Below the pieces are notes generated by a model. That model did not search any database and was not told the origin of the DNA. It was given only the letters and a program-made list of their open reading frames with translations. This document shows, one piece after another, positions 1 to 5,904 of a stretch of DNA of 6,048 nt (positions are counted from its first letter, which is position 1; each line of letters begins with the position of its first letter). The stretch is taken from positions 1-6,048 of the forward strand of contig JALWKJ010000068.1 of assembly GCA_027081495.1 (NCBI GenBank), read 5' to 3'. Source of the DNA: Campylobacterales bacterium. Lineage in GTDB: Bacteria > Campylobacterota > Campylobacteria > Campylobacterales > QNZT01. Position numbers and translations under genes: made by a program.

Positions 1-1
1 A

Positions 2-91
2 ATTTATATCGCGTCTTCTTCACAAGATAAAGATTTTCTTTATTTCGGTCAGATATCGACGATTTGGGGCTTCAAAAGCCTAAAAAGATAA
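2..91 (+). CDS. C-terminal end of an upstream gene (partial, unidentified)
   Basis: The frame starting at base 2 is open from the window edge to a TAA at 89-91 and gives 29 residues ending FGQISTIWGFKSLKR. The mixed composition (acidic, aromatic and Ser/Gln residues, basic C-terminus) looks like a real protein tail. All three reverse-strand frames over this stretch are interrupted by stops. A second forward frame (bases 3-83) is also open, but its translation is a run of basic and aromatic residues and looks less protein-like. The product cannot be recognised from so short a piece. The gene reads in the same direction as the lipoprotein at 185, but the 93-bp gap with its own promoter argues against a tight operon. 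Confidence 0.45.
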   Translation: MYIASSSQDKDFLYFGQISTIWGFKSLKR

Positions 92-143
92 ATAAAATTT
101 AATTTATATAAAAATTTACTTAATTATTTTATTATATCATTTT

Positions 144-152
144 TGTTATAAT
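144..152 (+). promoter_or_regulatory. Extended -10 promoter (sigma-70 type) for the DUF1566 lipoprotein
   Basis: TGTTATAAT at 144-152 is a perfect TATAAT hexamer preceded by TGn, the extended -10 arrangement. The upstream DNA is a run of T-rich blocks with no clear -35 hexamer, as is usual for housekeeping promoters in Campylobacter and relatives. Predicted transcription start is near 158-160, giving a leader of about 26 nt before the ATG at 185. No operator-like palindrome is obvious next to it. Confidence 0.55.
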
Positions 153-174
153 TAACCTTCAAAATAACTCCTAT

Positions 175-178
175 AAGG
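175..178 (+). promoter_or_regulatory. Ribosome binding site of the DUF1566 lipoprotein
   Basis: AAGG lies 6 nt before the ATG at 185. It is short but well placed, and it supports this start, which is also the one that yields a complete lipoprotein signal peptide. Confidence 0.5.
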
Positions 179-184
179 CTTTTT

Positions 185-1831
185 ATGACAAAATCAAAAT
201 ATATCAAATACTCGCTTATCGTCACTATGCTTATGACCGGCTGCACAAACGATACAAAAAAAACGGATGACAATAAAACGAATCCTCATACACAACAGCA
301 AACAGAAATAAACTTTACGACAAGCGGCTCAATAAATATTAAAGAGGGCTCTTTGAAAGTAGAGCAAGTTAAAACGGATAACCCCAATGTATCTTTTAGC
401 ATAGTCGGTGGAGATGACAAAGATAAATTTGAAATCAATGCGCAAGATGGAACGCTCATGTTCAAAACAAAACCCGATTTTGAACATCCCGTAGATAAAG
501 ACGGGAACAATATATACTTAGTAACTATTGAAGCACATGACTCAAATACAAAAACGGCTAGACAAAATCTAACGATAACCGTTTTGGACGACAAAGCGGA
601 TAACGGTCCTGTTTTTACATCATCAAATAGTAAAAAATTAGTCGAAAACACTCTTCTTGATTTTACCGTAAACGCGTCAAACGCAATCTCATACTCCATA
701 GCGGGAGGAGAAGACAAAAACAGATTTACGATAGATTCAGCAAGCGGAAAGCTAAATTTTTTAAATTTTATTCCCGATTATGAGCATAGTTCAGATGCAA
801 ATCATGACAACATATATAAAATCAGAGTAAAAGCGACCGATGCGGCTAAAAATAGCTCGTTTCAAGAAATCTCCATAATCATAGAAGACGACCCGGACGA
901 TACACCGGCTCAAAATCAACAAAGATATATCTTTAAAACGGGAGCGGACGACGGCATAACGACCGGTAATCCGTTTGGCGACGATCGAAATTTCAATGAA
1001 GAGACAATAGGCAACGATCGAAAAATTACCGTAGGAAACAGAGTTTGGGAAGATTCCCCTCATACCAACCAAAAAGTTACATATGACGAAGCTTTAAAAT
1101 ATTGTAATCAACTCGATTACGCAGGTATCGATAACTGGAGAGTTCCAAAAAGACATGAACTCTTTGAAATCATAAACTACGGAAAAAATCCTGCAATCGA
1201 CGATATTTTTACAAATATCACCGATGGAAATTATTGGACTTCTCAACCTATCATAAACTACAAAGGAGAAACAATCGACAATCGCGCATTTGTTATCTCA
1301 TTTACTTACGCAGAGCCTTTTCCCGAGAAAATGGACAACAAAAGTTTTGTTCGCTGCGTTAGCGGATTAGAATATGAAGATATAACGCCTCTTACGAAAA
1401 ACGACAAAGGCATATATGAAGATTCGACTACGGGACTTGAATGGACAAAAGCCGCTGATAATCAATCATGGGCTGATGCGAAAAAAAGGTGCGAAGATTT
1501 AAATGTTTCAGGCAAATCGGACTGGAGACTTCCAAATATAAGTGAACTTCACTCTATCATGCCGATATATAATGAAGAATTTTTATTAGATAACGACGGT
1601 GACGGCTACGGTGATCTAAGGGGTCCTTTTTGGTCTTCGACAAATGCGACGAACAACGCTAAAGCCAGATTTATCGCAAATTATTGGGATCCGGATACTT
1701 GGGCAACGGAAGATGAAAATTTAAGCCAACAACACCCCGTATATGGAAGAGATGTTCTAAACGACGATACACAAACCAAAACAAACGCCGACACTTCGGG
1801 AAGCATATGTGTCAGAGGCGGTCATCTTTAA
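185..1831 (+). CDS. Lipoprotein with two cadherin-like repeats and two DUF1566 (Lcl-type) domains
   Basis: The 548-aa protein begins with a lipoprotein signal peptide: basic N-terminus (Lys3, Lys5, Lys8), a short hydrophobic stretch and the lipobox LMTGC with Cys20, then a polar Asn/Asp/Lys/Gln linker to about residue 48. Two cadherin-like beta domains follow (about 54-136 and 142-236). Both contain the pattern I-x-GG-[DE]-DK-x-[RK]-F followed by SG/DG-x-L, then P-D-[FY]-E-H and D-N-I-Y-x-[IV]-x-[IV], and both end in acidic LDD/EDD motifs that in this family bind calcium between domains. Two DUF1566 domains follow (about 283-395 and 408-546). Each has the W-E or W-T opening, an A-x-x-x-C helix, the signature DNWRVP or SDWRLP followed by EL, a W-[ST]-S core and a C-terminal [FI]-x-R-C-V or CVRGG end. 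Each domain has its own cysteine pair (307/391 and 436/542), probably a disulfide. An acidic DNDGDGYGD loop (469-477) resembles an EF-hand or TSP3 calcium loop. DUF1566 has a C-type-lectin-like fold and occurs in adhesins such as Legionella Lcl. A surface-exposed or periplasm-facing binding lipoprotein is inferred; the ligand is unknown. Confidence 0.85.
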   Translation: MTKSKYIKYSLIVTMLMTGCTNDTKKTDDNKTNPHTQQQTEINFTTSGSINIKEGSLKVEQVKTDNPNVSFSIVGGDDKDKFEINAQDGTLMFKTKPDFEHPVDKDGNNIYLVTIEAHDSNTKTARQNLTITVLDDKADNGPVFTSSNSKKLVENTLLDFTVNASNAISYSIAGGEDKNRFTIDSASGKLNFLNFIPDYEHSSDANHDNIYKIRVKATDAAKNSSFQEISIIIEDDPDDTPAQNQQRYIFKTGADDGITTGNPFGDDRNFNEETIGNDRKITVGNRVWEDSPHTNQKVTYDEALKYCNQLDYAGIDNWRVPKRHELFEIINYGKNPAIDDIFTNITDGNYWTSQPIINYKGETIDNRAFVISFTYAEPFPEKMDNKSFVRCVSGLEYEDITPLTKNDKGIYEDSTTGLEWTKAADNQSWADAKKRCEDLNVSGKSDWRLPNISELHSIMPIYNEEFLLDNDGDGYGDLRGPFWSSTNATNNAKARFIANYWDPDTWATEDENLSQQHPVYGRDVLNDDTQTKTNADTSGSICVRGGHL

Positions 1832-1839
1832 ACTAACTC

Positions 1840-1867
1840 TTTCTATGCGGTTAATCCCGCATAGAAA
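1840..1867. terminator. Shared hairpin terminator between convergent genes
   Basis: TTTCTATGCGG (1840-1850) and CCGCATAGAAA (1857-1867) are perfect inverted repeats, an 11-bp stem with a 6-nt loop. It fills the 38-bp gap between two converging genes, starting 9 nt after one stop codon and ending 3 nt before the other. On the + strand only AATTT follows the stem, and on the - strand no T-run follows. It is therefore a weak canonical intrinsic terminator on either strand, but position and symmetry favour a bidirectional terminator or mRNA 3'-end stabiliser. Confidence 0.6.
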
Positions 1868-1869
1868 AT

Positions 1870-4800
1870 TTACCACTCAAGCACATTATTGTCTCGCTCT
1901 TGCACTCTTGTATCGACGGTTAAACCCGTATTTCCTTTTCCTGCCCAACTTTTTGGCGCTTGTGTGAACTTTGCCGTAAACTTATGCGTTGAGGCGAGAG
2001 CGTTAAAAGGGTTATATACCAAATAAGGTCTTGGTTTATATTCGACGGTAGAAACAAAAGGCGTTTTATCTATATGCATATACAATCTTTTGTTGTCAAG
2101 GCGTTGAGTTACTAAACCATGAGTCGCCGTAATCTGATCTTTTGGTTTAAAGGGCGATACCGCGCCGGTAACGGGAGCGTAATCAAGCGATGATGAGATA
2201 TTGTTTAAAATATACCAGTATATACTATCTTTACTTTCACTTAGATTTTGCAAACCGTAATCATTTAAATCGGCGTTTTTACAATAAACCTCATAATAAA
2301 CAGGAACTTTCGCCTCTTTAGCGGCAATGCTTTGAGCGGGAATATGCGCTCTTGCGTAAATAAAACGGATTTTTTGACTACTATTCTTTTTAGTTACGCT
2401 AACATCCGCATCTCCTAGTATCGCGTTTAGACCGGTTATGTCGAAAGTCATAGGATCATATGCAACATCGGTTTTTCTGTCTATATTAAACTTGACTCGT
2501 TTCACGCCTATACCGTCTTTAAAAAATAGAGCGTCTAATCCCAATGCGTTAAAAATTCCTCCCGGAGCGGCAATAGCGCTTTCTAAGGAACTAACGCCTA
2601 TATGGTAGATGCTGTTTGCATCCTGATATTCTGAAATCAGTTTATAACTATTGCTGTCTGTACTTTCAAGAGTGTAGTTTATGCCTAAGCTTACATTGGC
2701 GGCATAACATCCGTTTGAAAAGTTTTTTACAACCTGATCGTCATTATTTTTCATCGTAGCTTCTATATTCAAAATCGCGCCCATATCGGCGCCGGGTTTA
2801 CTGGAATTTAGATCGTTGAAATAAGTATAGCCGTTTAACAAATCGCCGTTTTTAAGCTCCCATTCGATTATCGCTTTAGATACGCCGAAATTCATACCGC
2901 TTGCGCTTGCTTTACCGATAAGCAAAAGCGAATCTGTTATACCATGATCGTTTTTATCTACAACGGCATACGCTGAACTCTTTTTATCCGATACGGTAAA
3001 ATCGATTTTTCCGACTTCCGAATATTTTGCATTGTTAACGATCGCGACACCGTTTACAAAAGAGATATTTATCGGATTTGGCGTTAATGTCCCCACAACA
3101 CATCCGCTTGAAGCTTTTGTGTCGTTATAATCAACCGCATAAGGAGCCTGGTTTGATCCCGTATAACTAGTGACGGTATTCCCCAAAGCGTCTTTAGCCT
3201 CTATTTTGATCGTAAAAGGTTTTGCCGCTTTCAATGTCGTATCGGGAGCTTTGGGAGTAAGCGATAGAGTAAAATGATCCGGTCTTACGGCAAACGCGTC
3301 TTTAGAACAAGCACTCATCTGGCTGCCTTTTTCATTAATCCAGTAAAATTGGACTCTAGCGTTTTTCATCGCTTTTGAGACGGTAAATGTGTGCGTTGTG
3401 CTATTTTGTCCGGGTAAAATTGAAAAAGGCGCGAAGCCGGTTTTATCAAGATTTGAAACAGGAAGCGAGCAGTCGTCGCTATCAACGATTTTCACCATTG
3501 TATTATTCATATCATCAGCGTTTAAAGCCGCCGTTCCAGCCGCCTGAATAGCTTGAAGCTTTAGCGTAAAAGGCTTATTTACCACTTTTGTCTTTATTTC
3601 GCCAAAAGCCAAGTTCGTATCGGTATCATAAGCCGTTAAAGAGTTAAAATCATCATTTATAATAACGCCTTCGGCGGTAATAATCGGCGCACTTGAAGCT
3701 TCTTTGATATTTGAAATCTCTATCTTAAAAGTTTCGTCATGTTCTGGCTTCGTATCTCCTTTTATAGTCACGGGTATAGATACACCTAAGCTTCCCGCAG
3801 GTATCTTAACGGTGGTTTTTGCGGTATATGTAGAAACGAAATCCTCGCCCGCCGTTGCGGTAGAGTCGATTATTTGCAAATCAAATGTAACATCTTTTTT
3901 TGCCGCTTCCGACAGTTTTATAGATAAAAGAAGTGTTTTATCTCCGCTATTTCCTTCCAAGATAGTAGTTTTTGGATCTATACTAAGAGAGGGTTTATCG
4001 TCCATAGGAGCATATGCGCATCTAGCGCCGTCTCCCGAGAGTGAAACTAGTTTGGTTTGATTGATTTTTATCGCTTTAGCGCTATTTTTTGCATCTGTAA
4101 TCTTATAAATATCATCGGGAGTGACACCGCTTTTGGTAACTATAATATATAAATTTCCCTTATTGTCAAAAAAAGTGATAGGACTATATATATCTACCGA
4201 TCCAATCCCAAGAGGTCCGACTTTTTCTACATCGACTTCGCCCGCAACGGCATTTAGTATATCCATTCTATAAAGCGATCTATCGTTGGCGTTTACGACA
4301 TATAACATATTGTCTATGGGATTAAAAGCAAAATCCGCCATAGTGATTTTTTGTTGACCGTTTTTATATTTTAGCGTAATCGGAGTAGCCCATTTTGTAT
4401 TTAAATCTATTTCATAAATTTTTTGAAGAACTTTTTTCCCTCCGGACGAATAGTCCAGTTTTGCGATATAATATCTGTCAGATCCATCGGTAGCGACATC
4501 TCCTAAATAATATCCTATTTCTACCGGACCGCTGTATCTAGGTCCGCCCCAATTACCTTTCCCGGCTGCGGTAGGTAAGTTCTTTGCGATAAAACGATCA
4601 ACGACTTTAAAGTTTGAATCTATTTTTACGATATCTTTATTTTTATATGAAAACGCATATATATAGTTATCTTTTACATTATAACCGGCGGCATTAAAAT
4701 GACCGAATTTTTTAATACTGTTTTTTTCCGTAACCGTGCCTTTTGCAAGATCAACGACATACGGTATGGAAATATCTTCATCCACATCGCTTGAAAAGAG

Positions 4801-5799
4801 TATTGAAGTATTGTTGTCACAAGTAAAAGGAGTTCCCGCAGAGAGAGAAGGCGGAGTGTATGGATTGGCGGTTCCGTTTATCTCGATATTATCTATCTCA
4901 TGATTGTTGCATCCCCCGCCCGCTCCGGAAGAAAACGCCAATCTAATTTTTTCAGGTCTAGGTCCCTGTTGAGGGATTTGAACATCAAATCTATCTATGA
5001 TCTTTACTCCGTCTCTTTTTAGCGTGATATACATATGGTTTATATCTTTGCTATCGATATTTAGTTCATATCTGCCGCTATGATAAGAGAGGTTTTCACC
5101 TACCCATATGCCGTTTTTTTGAACTAAAGGTCTAGCCAAAGGTTTTGCCAACTGTTTGTTAAATAGCAACCTGTACCCTTTAGACTCGTCTCCTCGAATG
5201 GCAACGGTATTTGGATATTCGTCGTCGTCAAATTCTATAGGACTAAAAGTGCTTCCGTTAAAAGCGTGCCTGTTTTCATCGTTTGCCATATACGAACCAA
5301 ACTCGTCAAGTCCGATTCCAAGCCATCCGCCCTCAAATCCTTTTTGGTTTTGATACTCGTCATCGGTCATCAAGATATTACCGTTGGCATATCCCATAGA
5401 ACCTCCGCTTGCGCCTACGCGAGGCGTCGCGCCCGCAGTCGAATCGAAAAGTATAATCGTTATACCGTCAGCGCCCCATTTTCCGGCTTTCATTACATTC
5501 GTAATATAATTGTCGTCATCTCTGCATCCGCCGTATGAATAGTAATCAAACGAAATCGTAAGATTGTTGTCTTTTGTCGGAAATTCGTAATCAAGAGTTA
5601 AAGCGGTACTTAGATCATGACTTCTATCGGTTAGTCTAAGTCGTCCGTTTACGATATCCGGGATAAACCCTCCCTCGGCTTTAAGCGCCCTCCATTCGCT
5701 CCCAAGCGTACCGGAGTCAAAATTTTCTTGATAAGCCGGCGCAGCCTGAATCGAAATAGTAAAAAAAGTAAAAAAAAGTAAAATTAAAAGCTTTTTCAT
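1870..5799 (-). CDS. Large secreted MshQ-like adhesin: L-type lectin-like, beta-propeller, Calx-beta and DUF6701-like regions
   Basis: The 1309-aa protein starts at the ATG at 5799-5797. This start gives a classic Sec signal peptide (MKK, hydrophobic core, cleavage near residues 19-20) and has an upstream AGGGAG. The frame stays open further upstream to a GTG at 5907, but that extension would cover the promoter. Domains: (a) about 24-310, an L-type-lectin-like jelly roll with GADGITIILFD (109-119), GGSMGYA (132-138) and GGWLGIGLDEFG (157-168), the pattern seen at the N-terminus of MSHA-associated MshQ-like proteins; (b) about 330-596, a DUF6923-like beta-propeller with repeated blades such as AAGYNVKDNYIYAF (370-383) and FAFNPIDNMLYVVN (490-503); (c) about 603-717, a Calx-beta domain (ILEGNSG start, TATAGEDF core, DDxx end), normally calcium-binding; (d) about 720-1309, a DUF6701-like region with FAVRPDHF (836-843) and a terminal Trp. 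Nine cysteines are spread along the chain, consistent with disulfides outside the cytoplasm. It is probably exported and displayed at the surface, perhaps with a pilus, as an adhesin or sugar-binding protein. No pilus genes are visible nearby, so that link is inference. The gene converges on the DUF1566 lipoprotein gene. Confidence 0.85.
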   Translation of the reverse strand: MKKLLILLFFTFFTISIQAAPAYQENFDSGTLGSEWRALKAEGGFIPDIVNGRLRLTDRSHDLSTALTLDYEFPTKDNNLTISFDYYSYGGCRDDDNYITNVMKAGKWGADGITIILFDSTAGATPRVGASGGSMGYANGNILMTDDEYQNQKGFEGGWLGIGLDEFGSYMANDENRHAFNGSTFSPIEFDDDEYPNTVAIRGDESKGYRLLFNKQLAKPLARPLVQKNGIWVGENLSYHSGRYELNIDSKDINHMYITLKRDGVKIIDRFDVQIPQQGPRPEKIRLAFSSGAGGGCNNHEIDNIEINGTANPYTPPSLSAGTPFTCDNNTSILFSSDVDEDISIPYVVDLAKGTVTEKNSIKKFGHFNAAGYNVKDNYIYAFSYKNKDIVKIDSNFKVVDRFIAKNLPTAAGKGNWGGPRYSGPVEIGYYLGDVATDGSDRYYIAKLDYSSGGKKVLQKIYEIDLNTKWATPITLKYKNGQQKITMADFAFNPIDNMLYVVNANDRSLYRMDILNAVAGEVDVEKVGPLGIGSVDIYSPITFFDNKGNLYIIVTKSGVTPDDIYKITDAKNSAKAIKINQTKLVSLSGDGARCAYAPMDDKPSLSIDPKTTILEGNSGDKTLLLSIKLSEAAKKDVTFDLQIIDSTATAGEDFVSTYTAKTTVKIPAGSLGVSIPVTIKGDTKPEHDETFKIEISNIKEASSAPIITAEGVIINDDFNSLTAYDTDTNLAFGEIKTKVVNKPFTLKLQAIQAAGTAALNADDMNNTMVKIVDSDDCSLPVSNLDKTGFAPFSILPGQNSTTHTFTVSKAMKNARVQFYWINEKGSQMSACSKDAFAVRPDHFTLSLTPKAPDTTLKAAKPFTIKIEAKDALGNTVTSYTGSNQAPYAVDYNDTKASSGCVVGTLTPNPINISFVNGVAIVNNAKYSEVGKIDFTVSDKKSSAYAVVDKNDHGITDSLLLIGKASASGMNFGVSKAIIEWELKNGDLLNGYTYFNDLNSSKPGADMGAILNIEATMKNNDDQVVKNFSNGCYAANVSLGINYTLESTDSNSYKLISEYQDANSIYHIGVSSLESAIAAPGGIFNALGLDALFFKDGIGVKRVKFNIDRKTDVAYDPMTFDITGLNAILGDADVSVTKKNSSQKIRFIYARAHIPAQSIAAKEAKVPVYYEVYCKNADLNDYGLQNLSESKDSIYWYILNNISSSLDYAPVTGAVSPFKPKDQITATHGLVTQRLDNKRLYMHIDKTPFVSTVEYKPRPYLVYNPFNALASTHKFTAKFTQAPKSWAGKGNTGLTVDTRVQERDNNVLEW

Positions 5800-5811
5800 T
5801 TGGATTATTAT

Positions 5812-5817
5812 CTCCCT
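5812..5817 (-). promoter_or_regulatory. Ribosome binding site of the MshQ-like adhesin
   Basis: On the reverse strand AGGGAG stands 12 nt before the ATG at 5799. The spacing is somewhat long, but this is the only purine-rich site near that start, and it supports the start over the upstream GTG at 5907. Confidence 0.5.
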
Positions 5818-5825
5818 TCGATAAA

Positions 5826-5846
5826 TTACGGTAATAATTACTGTAA
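5826..5846. promoter_or_regulatory. Near-perfect palindrome over the transcription start (candidate operator)
   Basis: Two palindromic 9-mers, TTACGGTAA (5826-5834) and TTACTGTAA (5838-5846), are separated by TAA. Together they form one 21-bp dyad whose only asymmetries are the centre base and one G/T pair. It covers the predicted transcription start of the adhesin gene and its early leader, so a dimeric or paired repressor bound here could block initiation. The two 9-mers are centred 12 bp apart, about one helical turn. No known regulator is assigned. In RNA it could form an 8-bp hairpin with a 5-nt loop, so an mRNA leader structure is the alternative. Confidence 0.4.
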
Positions 5847-5849
5847 ACA

Positions 5850-5876
5850 ATATCGACCAAATGAAAAAAAACTTTA
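5850..5876 (-). promoter_or_regulatory. Sigma-28 (FliA) promoter of the MshQ-like adhesin gene
   Basis: On the reverse strand TAAAGTTT (5876-5869) is followed after exactly 11 nt by GTCGATAT (5857-5850). The classic sigma-28 consensus is TAAAGTTT-N11-GCCGATAA, so the -35 matches 8 of 8, the -10 matches 6 of 8 and the spacing is exact. CGATAT is also the form described for sigma-28 -10 elements in Campylobacter. The predicted start near 5843 gives a leader of about 45 nt. The spacer contains a run of eight T (5871-5864). No convincing sigma-70 -10 was seen between here and the ATG. Expression with the late flagellar genes is inferred. Confidence 0.65.
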
Positions 5877-5904
5877 ATTTTTTTTTGAATCGGTAGAAGA
5901 TTAT

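Noticed and set aside
66..82. Small hairpin (GGCTT / AAGCC, 3-nt loop) as terminator of the upstream gene
   Set aside because: Only 5 bp, overlaps the last codons and is followed by an A-rich rather than T-rich stretch.
286..717. Reverse-strand open frame of 143 codons inside the lipoprotein gene
   Set aside because: It is antisense to well-supported cadherin-like domains, and its translation has no recognisable domain.
1840..1867. The intergenic hairpin as a diversity-generating retroelement cruciform
   Set aside because: Its place between two convergent stops is explained more simply as a terminator, and no template repeat or reverse transcriptase is in view.
3704..4060. Forward open frame of 118 codons antisense to the Calx-beta region
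   Set aside because: Mirror of a clear Calx-beta domain on the other strand, with no ribosome binding site or recognisable motif.
5156..5538. Two overlapping short forward open frames antisense to the lectin-like domain
   Set aside because: They overlap each other and a strongly conserved domain on the opposite strand, and are composition shadows.
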